Below, piece by piece: positions 1 through 8,518 of a DNA stretch of 40,505 nt. Position 1 is the stretch's first letter; each line of letters begins with the position of its first letter. The DNA lies in assembly GCA_025934105.1 (NCBI GenBank), contig JAICYS010000018.1, positions 1 to 40,505 of the forward strand, written 5' to 3'. Under the pieces are notes generated by a model that worked only from the letters and a program-made list of their open reading frames with translations, made no database searches and was not told the DNA's origin. The position numbers were made by a program, and so were the translations under genes. Source of the DNA: Myxococcota bacterium. Its GTDB lineage: Bacteria; Myxococcota_A; Polyangia; Fen-1088.

Positions 1-66
1 CCGTCGTCGGGCCTTCTCGGTCACTTCGGTCGCCTCCCCCAGGGAGGCTATCGCTGATGCGGTCAT
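1..66 (-). CDS. possible N-terminus of a further minus-strand ORF, truncated by window edge (MTASAIASLGEATEVTEKARRR...)
   Basis: ATG (CAT at 64-66) opens a minus-strand frame with no stop to the window edge; too short to identify. Confidence 0.25.
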   Translation of the reverse strand, partial: MTASAIASLGEATEVTEKARRR

Positions 67-181
67 GTCGGTGAGATCCTCGCTCGCCCTGCTCACTAAA
101 CTCCAGCGGTCGCGCTGTCTCACTCACGTTGGCAGAGAGGGTGGGGCCATTCCGGTTACGCCTAGCCCAGCAGCGTCTGCT

Positions 182-571
182 CTAGGACGCGGGGCTCAGC
201 AGGGCGGAGTAATCTTTCGACCAGTTCCATTTGTCGATGCGCCGCTTGACCTCTCGGTAGTGGAGGCGCTTGGTCTCTTTCTCCGGCGGCGACGGCGGTA
301 GCTTGCTGAGCAGCCCGTCGGAGATGGTGATAGAGATCGGCTGGCCGAGTCGGAGCCCGATTTTAGCGTAGGCGTAGTCGGCTACCCAGAACGGCGTATC
401 CACCGCGTCGGTCACGAGACCGTGGAGGACGTGCGTAACCCACGCTGGATCGCGCCAGTCGGGAACGATTTCCCGTGCGCTTCGGTCGGAAGCGTCCGCG
501 CGCCCGGAGCCGATACAGTCGTCGCAAACCCGGGCCCCGGCGACATCGCACCTGCAGACATCCTTTTGCAT
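182..571 (-). CDS. hypothetical small protein with N-terminal CxC...CxxC cluster (MQKDVCRCDVAGARVCDDC)
   Basis: 129-aa ORF, same strand as and downstream of the CBASS operon; four clustered Cys suggest metal binding. Confidence 0.5.
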   Translation of the reverse strand: MQKDVCRCDVAGARVCDDCIGSGRADASDRSAREIVPDWRDPAWVTHVLHGLVTDAVDTPFWVADYAYAKIGLRLGQPISITISDGLLSKLPPSPPEKETKRLHYREVKRRIDKWNWSKDYSALLSPAS

Positions 572-716
572 GACGAATCCCCTCCCCCTGAATCCTAAGC
601 CCGGGGCTGCTCAAATGTCTAGTGTCCTTCCGCGCCGGTCAAGCGCCATCCGGACTACTGGGAGCTCGGATCATCTTGCATGGACTCCTGCCGTTGGACC
701 TCGTGTAACGGTAAGG

Positions 717-1616
717 TCATCCCGACCTCCAGGAGACCCTTTTTAGGGTGATCTGAGCTGCGTGTCTGGTGCGCACGATCCCTCCGTCCCACAGCGGGGC
801 TCGTGAGTAGATATAGTCGGACTGTCCAAGCACCAGAAGGTTGTGCAGGAGCGCGAGATCCAGCAAGGTCTTCTCCGGGATCTCGTCGCTCTTGTGCATG
901 TACAGGAGATCCTGCGGGCTCAGGGCGATGCTGAGGAACTCGACCGGCCCCGGGTTGCCGACGTTCGCGACTAGCGGCGCGTCCCCTGTCAGGAACTGCA
1001 GCTCGGGGTTCTCATTCATGCGCACCCTGATCCACGTCATACCCTTCAGGTAGGAGATCACCGTCGTGTCTCGAATCTCCCTGACCATGTGGACCCGGAC
1101 CGCGTTCCTGGCGACAACGTCGACGTGCAGAGCCAGCAGGGTCTTGGCCCACCTCTTTCGGTTCTCCGCGCTCCCTGCTTGGTTCACGAGGAACTCTTTG
1201 CGGAGGCGCTCTGTGACCCCAGACGCGGTCGCGTCCCGCTCGCCGAGCTTCTTGGGATGCCGCTCGAGGAGGGAATTCACGAATGTCGCCCAGTGACCTC
1301 TCTCTTCGTCTCCAAGCGAGGAGGGACCATCGGCGATGATCTTCTTCATCGCCGTGGCGGCATCGTTGTCGACCTTGCTGAGGATGTCTGTTTCGATCAG
1401 GTCGCTTCTGGCTGCCGGCCGATCGGCGCGCTCCTGCCCGAGCGAGTAGAGATGCTCCTCGTAACCTAGCGATCGCGGAGAACAAGAACGCTCGTGGAGC
1501 TGTCCGTCGGGGCCCAAACATGTTCGCAATACCTTGCCGGCCGGGTCGATGAATTGCCTTAGGTAGAATTCGGGATTGTAGTGGTGGCGCCAGGCCGGGT
1601 TGTTCGTCGGTCCCAT
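717..1616 (-). CDS. DUF4238-like protein
   Basis: HHYNPEFYLRQFIDPAGKV...SLGYEEHLYSL motif typical of DUF4238; start could be 1676 (overlapping upstream gene) or ATG at 1616. Confidence 0.75.
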   Translation of the reverse strand: MGPTNNPAWRHHYNPEFYLRQFIDPAGKVLRTCLGPDGQLHERSCSPRSLGYEEHLYSLGQERADRPAARSDLIETDILSKVDNDAATAMKKIIADGPSSLGDEERGHWATFVNSLLERHPKKLGERDATASGVTERLRKEFLVNQAGSAENRKRWAKTLLALHVDVVARNAVRVHMVREIRDTTVISYLKGMTWIRVRMNENPELQFLTGDAPLVANVGNPGPVEFLSIALSPQDLLYMHKSDEIPEKTLLDLALLHNLLVLGQSDYIYSRAPLWDGGIVRTRHAAQITLKRVSWRSG

Positions 1617-1656
1617 GTCCGATCCTCGCGCCGACGCGACCGGGACTGCGGATCCA

Positions 1657-2844
1657 CTATTGCGGCGGCTTGGCATCGTTCCTTCCTATCCTGATCGACT
1701 CGGTGAAGCCGCCGTTGGCTTTGTCATAGTCGTAGACGACGAGCGTCGGCTGCGCCTTCTTGAGCGGCTCGTGCCCGCAAGCGACGGCGATGGGCGCCGG
1801 AACGGCTGAAAACAGATAGATCTCTCCTGCGGCCGGGTGTTCTTTGACGATTCTGGCGAGGGTCTGCTGGTAGGCCCCCGAGAAGGCAGTCAGGTCATCG
1901 CGACGCCGCAGGAACCCGGGGTTGGGGTCCTGCCCCTTTAGCGTCAGCTCGACGACGGTGAAGGTTGCGTCGATGCTTGACGGGAGGCGGACAGGATCGA
2001 TCGCACCACTCAGCGACAGGAGGAGCGCGACTCGCGACGGATCCGACCCGTGGCGCAGGACGCGATCCTCGTACTCGACCGGCACGCCGTCGGTCTTCCA
2101 GACCCAGTCCTTGGTGTCGCGATGTCGCTGATACAGCTCGACGGGGATCTTGTTCGAGAGGCAATGGCCGAGACAGACGAGGAGTGGCATCGGGGCGAGC
2201 GCGAACAGCGAGATGTGGCGGACCTGATCGACCTCCATGCCGGGCTCGTACAGCCGCCCGATCGTCTTCCGAATCTCGGCGGCGGCGAGCTCGATGAAGC
2301 GCCCGTGTGTGTCGTCGATCTTCGTGAGGTCGATCACGACGCCGTGGCGATCCATCGGCCAGCGCGGAGCGACGGCGAGGCTGACGTCGGTCAGAGGAAT
2401 CTCCACCGCCTCCCCGCCGATCTTGCTCTTCAGTTGCAGCACCACCGTGCGGCTGTCCGGCCGAAGATCCCCGACGTGGCGGATGCGAGCCTCGTGCTCG
2501 CGTTTGTATTCCTTGAGGAGCTCGACGGGGAAATCCTGCGGCGCCGAGTCGATCTGCTTGTGGCACTCCGGGCAGAGCAGCACGATGTTGCCAAGCCCGT
2601 GGGGATCTTCAGGACGGCCAGCGACCTTGCCGCGCGGCCCCGCCGCGCTGAACGCGTAGACGTGGGCCATCTGCGCGAAGTTGCCGTTCTTCAAGGTCAG
2701 GTGATGTTCCAGCAGGAGCCTGTTACAGCCGCGGAACTCGCAGCGCCCGGCAGCCAGTGCGTAGAGCATCGCCTGGGTGCCGCAAGGGATGCTCCGGCTG
2801 TTAGTGACTGGCGCCGGCGTCTCTGAACTCGTCTTCGTCGGCAT
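1657..2844 (-). CDS. cap5: HNH endonuclease-SAVED domain CBASS effector (Cap5-like)
   Basis: N-terminal HNH with CEFRGCN...AHVYAFSAAGPRG...HGLGNIVLLCPECHKQID; C-terminal SAVED-like domain (LLVCLGHCLSNKIPVELYQRHRD...IYLFSAVPAPIAVACGHEPL). Confidence 0.88.
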   Translation of the reverse strand: MPTKTSSETPAPVTNSRSIPCGTQAMLYALAAGRCEFRGCNRLLLEHHLTLKNGNFAQMAHVYAFSAAGPRGKVAGRPEDPHGLGNIVLLCPECHKQIDSAPQDFPVELLKEYKREHEARIRHVGDLRPDSRTVVLQLKSKIGGEAVEIPLTDVSLAVAPRWPMDRHGVVIDLTKIDDTHGRFIELAAAEIRKTIGRLYEPGMEVDQVRHISLFALAPMPLLVCLGHCLSNKIPVELYQRHRDTKDWVWKTDGVPVEYEDRVLRHGSDPSRVALLLSLSGAIDPVRLPSSIDATFTVVELTLKGQDPNPGFLRRRDDLTAFSGAYQQTLARIVKEHPAAGEIYLFSAVPAPIAVACGHEPLKKAQPTLVVYDYDKANGGFTESIRIGRNDAKPPQ

Positions 2845-2855
2845 CGCGGTCGTCG

Positions 2856-3743
2856 TTAGGGTGATTTGTCGTCGATGAGCGGCGTCGGGTGGATCTTGCT
2901 GAGAATCTCCTGCAGCGTCTCCGGCGAAAGCGGTCGATCCTCGCGAAGCGCCGCGATAAGCGCGCCCTCGGCTCCACGCTCGACGAGATCGGAGTAGGTG
3001 AAAGGCGGGTTGCGCTCGGACGCTCGGACGAGCGCGACGATGTCGCTCTCATCGTGCTCGACGCCCTGAAGCAGCCGCTCGAAGACCGCCCGCCGCGCAT
3101 CGGCGTCGGGCCGCTCGAAGCGGATGACGTGAGCCCTCCGCACGAGTGCCGGGTCGAGGGCCTGGAGGCGGTTGGTCACGAGCACGACGGCGATGGGCGC
3201 CCGCTCCCGGGCGAGGCGGTCGATCTCTTTGATGAGGACATTGAGGCCAGCGCGATCCTCGTGGTGGGCCTGCATCTGCGCCCGGCTCGTCCCCAGATCG
3301 TCGCCTTCGTCGATGATGAGGATCCCGCGATCCTTGCCGACCTTGACGCGCGCCTCGTTGAACGCAGCCGTCACGCGCTCCGAGAGCTGCCCCACGAGGC
3401 CGCCTCCGCGGATATCTGATGGCGTCTCCACGGCGATGACCCGCTTGTCGAGGGCCTCCGCGATCACGGAGCCGACGGACGTCGCGAGAGCGGTCTTGCC
3501 GCAGCCGACTTCGCCCGCGAGGATCACGAGGGGAGAGCGGTCCTCGATCCGCTTCGTGAGCGGGAGCCCCTTCGGGTGATGCTTCTTCGCCCAGCGCGCG
3601 AGGCGCTCCGGATCGAAGACGCGGAGCAGGTACTCGGTGAGGTCGGCCTTCTGGGCGTCGATGCCGACGAGACTGCCGTAGCGCGCCGTCGCGGAACCGT
3701 TCGGGTGCTTTTCCTCGTGAAGCTGGACGGCGTTCATGGCCAT
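2856..3743 (-). CDS. cap6: TRIP13-like AAA+ ATPase (Cap6-like)
   Basis: Walker A GEVGCGKTA, Walker B ILIIDEGDD, arginine-rich sensor region; adjacent to HORMA and CD-NTase genes. Confidence 0.88.
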   Translation of the reverse strand: MAMNAVQLHEEKHPNGSATARYGSLVGIDAQKADLTEYLLRVFDPERLARWAKKHHPKGLPLTKRIEDRSPLVILAGEVGCGKTALATSVGSVIAEALDKRVIAVETPSDIRGGGLVGQLSERVTAAFNEARVKVGKDRGILIIDEGDDLGTSRAQMQAHHEDRAGLNVLIKEIDRLARERAPIAVVLVTNRLQALDPALVRRAHVIRFERPDADARRAVFERLLQGVEHDESDIVALVRASERNPPFTYSDLVERGAEGALIAALREDRPLSPETLQEILSKIHPTPLIDDKSP

Positions 3744-4222
3744 GTGCCGATGTGTTCGCGAATGAGACCGTAGCCGTCCTTGCTGAAGGCGCGTCGTTCG
3801 GTCGGCGATCCGTCGAGGGACGTGCCGTTGAAGGCCCAGCCACGGCTGGTCAGGTATGCCCGGACGGTGTCGGACAGCGTGCCGGACGGCTCGACGTAGA
3901 TCCCCGCTGTCGTGCCAGTCGGCAGACCGTACAGATTGATGCCGCCTGAGGCGGAGTCCTGTTGCAGGGAACCGTCGGCGCTCATGGTGTAACGGATGCC
4001 GAACGTGGCCCTGCCGGGGCTAAGGATCTGGATCTCGAAGAACTTGAGCGCCCCGGCCACCTGAAGATAGGTGAGATCCTCCGCCCAGGAATCGGCTTTC
4101 GCGGCCACGACGAAGTTGGCCACGACGAAGGCGTTGAAGTTGGCCCTGACTTTCTGCATGACGACGCGGACCCGGGCTTCGGTCATTGTCGTCGTGGCGG
4201 TGGCAGTGGCCGTGTAGCTCAT
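3734..4222 (-). CDS. cap7: bacterial HORMA domain protein (Cap7-like)
   Basis: 162-aa protein (TEARVRVVMQKVRANFNAFVVA...LYGLPTGTTAGIYVEPSG...SRGWAFNG), position between CD-NTase and TRIP13-like ATPase; overlaps both neighbours. Confidence 0.8.
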   Translation of the reverse strand: MSYTATATATTTMTEARVRVVMQKVRANFNAFVVANFVVAAKADSWAEDLTYLQVAGALKFFEIQILSPGRATFGIRYTMSADGSLQQDSASGGINLYGLPTGTTAGIYVEPSGTLSDTVRAYLTSRGWAFNGTSLDGSPTERRAFSKDGYGLIREHIGTWP

Positions 4223-5247
4223 GGCGTCGGCTCAGAGTGATGGCGAATCGGCGTTCCGAATACCTGCACGAGGGACTCGATCCCGTCGCCCTCCCTGTCG
4301 TCCTGGAGGGCGGTGATCGCGTCGAGCATCGCGTCGCGGCCCTCCTCAAGCCACCCCGCGAGCTCGTCGCACATGATCCCGCTCCAGTTCGAGACCACGT
4401 TGTTGTCCGTGTTTACAGGGTCGTACACCGCCCAGACCGCGGCCGTAGCCACGGCAGGCGCCGCCACGTAGTCGGTAAAGTAGATCGGATCGCGCTTGCG
4501 GACCGCGTGCGCCAGGAATCCGAACCAGTCGGCGACCGTGTCGCCGTAGGTCTCACGCACGCCGCGCGCATCTAACGCGTGGGCGCACAGGAGGTTCACC
4601 AGGAAGCTGGGCACGCTCGTCAGCGCGGTCCCCTCCTGGCTCTCGCGGAAGCAACGCCACCACTTGAAGAGGCGAACGAGCTCGTTGAACTTCACCCGGC
4701 CGGCGACCGCGTTGCTCTTTTCGGTCCTCGACTTGATGAAGTCTGCGTGCTTCTGCAGCGACGTCTCGCGCCGCTCGCCGTCCGAGCGCACGAGGATCTG
4801 TCTTTCCGGATCCTTCGTCGCCAGCAAAGGGACGAGATCGTAGTGAAGGTTGCTCGCGAACTTGAGCTTCACCGAGCTCTTGGACGGATCCCGGTCCGTG
4901 TCCGGGTACGCCAAGCGGGCGTACTTCTCGAAGCGCGGGAGGAGGGCTTCGAGCCGCTCGTCCTCCTTCGTTTTCGGGGAGATGACGAACGGCACGTCAA
5001 CGTCCTGGCCTTCGACCTCGGAGAGGCCGCGCAGGTGCCTCCGCAACCCGGTTCGGGTGGCGAAGGAGCCGGAGTTCGGCGTCGAGCGCACGACAAGGTC
5101 GTCCTCCGCCGCCTTCGCAATGATGGCGTCGCGGACGTTGGAGACCTGCTTCCGGATCTCATCCTCGCGATTGGACTGCGTGGCGATCCAGTCGACGAAG
5201 ATAGAGAGACGCTGGTGAAGCGTCAAACGCACCTTTAGGAAAGCCAT
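4219..5247 (-). CDS. cdnC/D: CBASS cyclic oligonucleotide synthase (CD-NTase, clade C/D-like)
   Basis: Nucleotidyltransferase signature GSFATRTGLRRHLRGLSEVEGQDVDVPFVI plus third acidic residue in LHYDLVPLL; 4-nt ATGA overlap with HORMA gene. Confidence 0.9.
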   Translation of the reverse strand: MAFLKVRLTLHQRLSIFVDWIATQSNREDEIRKQVSNVRDAIIAKAAEDDLVVRSTPNSGSFATRTGLRRHLRGLSEVEGQDVDVPFVISPKTKEDERLEALLPRFEKYARLAYPDTDRDPSKSSVKLKFASNLHYDLVPLLATKDPERQILVRSDGERRETSLQKHADFIKSRTEKSNAVAGRVKFNELVRLFKWWRCFRESQEGTALTSVPSFLVNLLCAHALDARGVRETYGDTVADWFGFLAHAVRKRDPIYFTDYVAAPAVATAAVWAVYDPVNTDNNVVSNWSGIMCDELAGWLEEGRDAMLDAITALQDDREGDGIESLVQVFGTPIRHHSEPTP

Positions 5248-5350
5248 CTCAGGTTGCCTCCGAGGTCAGCGCGAGTCTGCCGCCCTCCGCCATCCTGCCC
5301 CACTCGTCGCCGCTTCCCGGTCGCCATAGAATTTCCCCCCTTGCGTCGCC

Positions 5351-5611
5351 CTAGTTGATCGTGAACCGCTTCCAGCGGACCGCGCTGAGGGGAACGCCTG
5401 CCATGAACCGGGCGATGTCTTTCCGGCCGTAGTAGGTCGGGCGACCGCGCCCATCCTGGGCCATGAGCACAACCGGCACGCCGCCGAACGCCGGTGTAAA
5501 TGTCCGGATCGCGTCCGCGGCCGTCGTCGACGACTCAAGGACCTGTCGCTTGACGATCACGATCGCGAAACTCACGCCCTGTTCGCGAATCAGGGCTCCC
5601 TCAATGGTCAT
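5351..5611 (-). CDS. 86-aa protein of unknown function at head of CBASS operon
   Basis: Intact ORF MTIEGALIREQGVSFAIVIVKRQVL...GVPVVLMAQDGRGRPTYYGRKDIARFMAGVPLSAVRWKRFTIN, divergent from WYL regulator. Confidence 0.6.
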   Translation of the reverse strand: MTIEGALIREQGVSFAIVIVKRQVLESSTTAADAIRTFTPAFGGVPVVLMAQDGRGRPTYYGRKDIARFMAGVPLSAVRWKRFTIN

Positions 5612-5645
5612 CTAAGAAGTTTGTCGCGGCCGAGCTCGGGCGGCC

Positions 5646-5659
5646 ACGCAAATTTGTGT
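5646..5659. promoter_or_regulatory. candidate operator palindrome ACGCAAATTTGTGT (one mismatched pair) in the divergent CBASS/WYL control region
   Basis: Near-perfect 14-bp inverted repeat with CAAATTTG core; a perfect CCGAGCTCGG palindrome lies at 5630-5639. Confidence 0.4.
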
Positions 5660-6753
5660 CCGCGATCGAAATTCAGCGCTATGATTGGAACGAGCCCGTC
5701 GTGTCGCGAGAATCCGGCGTAATTCAGAGAACTTCCGGCATCCTAGCGGACCTAATCGTTGGTAAGATTCACGATCGTCATACGATCGCTGACCGCTTCG
5801 GTGTCGCGGTGGCCGCAGCCGACCGCTACATCCGTCAGCTCCAGCAGGTGCCCGGGGTAGTGCCGGTCCGCGAGGGCAGGCGCCTGGCTGTCCGGTTCGA
5901 CTTCGGCGACGCCGTGCCCCGCCCATCGCACGCTGCGGCGGTCGCCGCGTGCTGGGCCTCCGGCTTGGCTGACGTGTTCGCGGGATCGGACTACGAGCGA
6001 GGCGTTCGAGATGCTCTCGCGTACGTCACGGGACGTGCGCGGAGAAGCAGCGAGTTTAAGAACGTGGACCGGAAGTTCTTATTCCTCGCACGCGGTGGCG
6101 ACTCGTCATTGCCAGACACCGCGGCCCACCTTGATGATCTCGTCGACGCCGTCCTTCGGAACCGGTACACGGCCATCGAGTACGCTCACTTCGACGGCAG
6201 GGAGGAGACCGCGCAGATCCAGCCTCTATCGATGGCGATTTACGATCACCAGCTGTACGTCATTGGTGCGCGAACTGACGGCACCCGTTATCCTTTTCGG
6301 CTCTCGCGGATCAAGTCGGTCACCGTGGGCACGGAGTCCTTCAGCTACCCCGATCGAGCAATCTATGACCCAAAGCAGCTCTTTCGCGACAGCTTCGGAA
6401 TCTTCATCGACGAAACCAGTCCCGTTGTTCGTGTTCGAGTTCGTCTCCACGAACGATGGCGATTCTTCTGTCGGACGCACCGGTGGCATCCCTCGCAACG
6501 AGTCGAGGATGTTCCCGAGGGCGTCATCGTTACGCTCTCAGTCCGCCCATGCTGGGAGCTGAAAGCTTGGATTCTAGGCTTCGGCAAAGAGGCTGTTGTC
6601 CTGGAACCTCCCGAGCTGGTCGACGATATCCGCGGGGCCATAGCCAAGATGGCCTCGAACTACGAGGTGAGTGAGCTCGCGCCGAAGGAGCGCAAAGGGC
6701 CTCGGCGAGCGCATCCGACTGGGCGTCGGAATCGGGGACGCAGGGCCGGCTGA
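5656..6753 (+). CDS. capW: WYL domain transcriptional regulator (CapW/BrxR-like)
   Basis: N-terminal wHTH (ILADLIVGKIHDRHTIADRFGVAVAAADRYIRQLQ), WYL-like core (MAIYDHQLYVIGARTDGTRYPFRLSRIKSV), WCX-like C-terminus; divergent from CBASS. GTG start at 5656 or in-frame GTG at 5701. Confidence 0.82.
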   Translation: MSAIEIQRYDWNEPVVSRESGVIQRTSGILADLIVGKIHDRHTIADRFGVAVAAADRYIRQLQQVPGVVPVREGRRLAVRFDFGDAVPRPSHAAAVAACWASGLADVFAGSDYERGVRDALAYVTGRARRSSEFKNVDRKFLFLARGGDSSLPDTAAHLDDLVDAVLRNRYTAIEYAHFDGREETAQIQPLSMAIYDHQLYVIGARTDGTRYPFRLSRIKSVTVGTESFSYPDRAIYDPKQLFRDSFGIFIDETSPVVRVRVRLHERWRFFCRTHRWHPSQRVEDVPEGVIVTLSVRPCWELKAWILGFGKEAVVLEPPELVDDIRGAIAKMASNYEVSELAPKERKGPRRAHPTGRRNRGRRAG

Positions 6754-7127
6754 GAGGCCGACCAACTATCCGGCTCTCGGGTGAAACGGAAGCGTGGCGA
6801 GTGCGACAACCAAGACAAAGCTCACTCGCTTGACCAGCAAGGCGGCCAAAATCGACGGTCCGACAGGTCGCGTCCTTGACCGGGAACGCGCGGCGAGGCC
6901 TGGCCGCCAACGCTGCCACGCAATGGGTGCGGCGCAACCGCTGTGAAGCTGTCAGCCGCAGCGTCTCACGATCAAGGTCACATCGACGTCGGCTGGTGTT
7001 CGTTCCTTCTCGCCGGGAGCTGCCACCGAAACAGGGTTGCACTCCCCCTGGATTCCCTCATTCGTCCCTCATACGCGGCGATTCCCTCATGCGCGCGCGA
7101 AACAGCAGCTAACTACGCGAAATGATG

Positions 7128-7199
7128 AGCGGGAGAAGGGGTTCGAACCCTCGACGTCCACCTTGGCAAGGTGGCACTCTACCACTGAGTTACTCCCGC
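7128..7199 (-). tRNA. tRNA-Gly (anticodon GCC)
   Basis: Minus-strand GCGGGAGTAACTCAGTGGTAGAGTGCCACCTTGCCAAGGTGGACGTCGAGGGTTCGAACCCCTTCTCCCGCT folds into a cloverleaf: acceptor GCGGGAG/CTCCCGC, anticodon stem CCACC/GGTGG, TTCGAAC loop. Confidence 0.96.
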
Positions 7200-7238
7200 G
7201 AACTGCGGCGTGGTTTTTAGGGCAAAAGCTTCCGCTGG

Positions 7239-8510
7239 TCAAGAGCGCTCGAACGTCGCCACCACCTCGACGTGAAAAGTCTGGGGCATCAGGTCCAGGG
7301 CCAGGGCGTTCGTGACGCGGAAGCCCGCCTCGGCCAGCAGGCGCGCGTCGCGCGACAGTGTTTGGGGGTCGCACGAGACGTAGACGACGCGGCGGCGGGC
7401 GCGGGCGGCCACCTGCAGGTGCGCGCGGTCCGCGCCTTCGCGGGGCGGGTCCAGAACGACGGTGTCGGCCACGACGGCCGGAGGGCGCGGGGTCCAGCTC
7501 GCCCCCGGCACGTTGGCGCGGCCCCGCGCGACGGCGGCCGGGTCGCCGTCGTTGGCGTGGACCCGCCCGGGCCAGCGGGCGGCCAGGTGGCGCGTGAAGT
7601 TCCCGCTGCCGGCGTAAAGCTCGACGATCACGCCCGGCGCGTCGCCCACCGCCTGCAGCACGGCCCCCACCAGCGCGGCGTTGGCAGCGCGGCCGACCTG
7701 CGCGAAGGCTCCCGCCGGGATGCGCAGCGGAGGACCGCCAGGCTCGGAGGCGTCCACGGCGTCGCGGCCCCACAGGGTCTTGCCTGCGATCGACAGGCCG
7801 GCGACGCCCGCCGCCTCCAGCCGGTCGACCTCGCGGCGGGCATGGCTGGCGCTGGTCGCGTCGGCCCGGACCAGGTTGACGTGTACGCCCTCGGCGCCGG
7901 CCTGCGCCTCGATCTCGACGTCGGCGGCCAGCCCCCTCGCCAGCGCGCGCAACGCCGGGTAGGCACGCGCCAACTCCGGCGCCGGCAGCAGGCAGACGAA
8001 CTTCCCCTCGACCGCCTGGTCGACGACGTCGTGCGCGCGCCGGCCGTGAAAGCCCAGCGCCCCACCCTTGCCGACCGCCCACTTGGCGCGATCGCGATAC
8101 CCGAACGGAGGCCCGGCCGCCCGCACCGGCGGCACCTCGAGGCCCAGCGCCCGCGCGACGATGGCCCGCTTCGCCTCCCGTTGCGCGCCGGCGTCGACGT
8201 GCTGCCACTGGCATCCCCCGCAGCTCCCGAACAGGGGACAGGGCGGCGGCACGCGGGCGGCGCCGGCCCGCTCGATCTCCAGCAGCTCGCCCCAGGCGAC
8301 CCGCCCCTTTTCGCGCGCGATGCGCACGCGCACGCGCTCGCCCGGGGCGGCCAGCGGCACGAAGGTCGCCCGCCCGTCCGACGCGCTCTTGTGGCCGTCC
8401 GGATCGCGCTGCCTGCCGACGGCGTCACCGCCCGGCGCCAGGCCGTCGATCTCGATGACGACGACGACGCCGCCGTCTCCTCCCGGGCCGCCGGGACCGC
8501 CAGCCGCCAC
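7239..8510 (-). CDS. class I SAM-dependent RNA methyltransferase, RlmD/TrmA-type (23S rRNA m5U)
   Basis: TRAM-like N-terminus, Fe-S cysteines CPLFGSCGGCQWQH, ELYAGSGNFTRHLA SAM motif, catalytic VVYVSCDPQTLSRD; GTG start at 8510 preceded by GGAGG. Confidence 0.85.
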   Translation of the reverse strand: MAAGGPGGPGGDGGVVVVIEIDGLAPGGDAVGRQRDPDGHKSASDGRATFVPLAAPGERVRVRIAREKGRVAWGELLEIERAGAARVPPPCPLFGSCGGCQWQHVDAGAQREAKRAIVARALGLEVPPVRAAGPPFGYRDRAKWAVGKGGALGFHGRRAHDVVDQAVEGKFVCLLPAPELARAYPALRALARGLAADVEIEAQAGAEGVHVNLVRADATSASHARREVDRLEAAGVAGLSIAGKTLWGRDAVDASEPGGPPLRIPAGAFAQVGRAANAALVGAVLQAVGDAPGVIVELYAGSGNFTRHLAARWPGRVHANDGDPAAVARGRANVPGASWTPRPPAVVADTVVLDPPREGADRAHLQVAARARRRVVYVSCDPQTLSRDARLLAEAGFRVTNALALDLMPQTFHVEVVATFERS

Positions 8511-8518
8511 CGCGCCTC

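Noticed and set aside
32-48. Perfect hairpin GCCTCCC-CCA-GGGAGGC as a terminator
   Set aside because: No U-tract, lies in a possible ORF, and 7-bp GC stems are expected by chance at this composition.
7051-7090. Three TCCCTCAT repeats as a mini-CRISPR
   Set aside because: Repeats are only 8 nt with spacers of a few nt, and there are no cas genes; kept only as part of the tRNA boundary observation.
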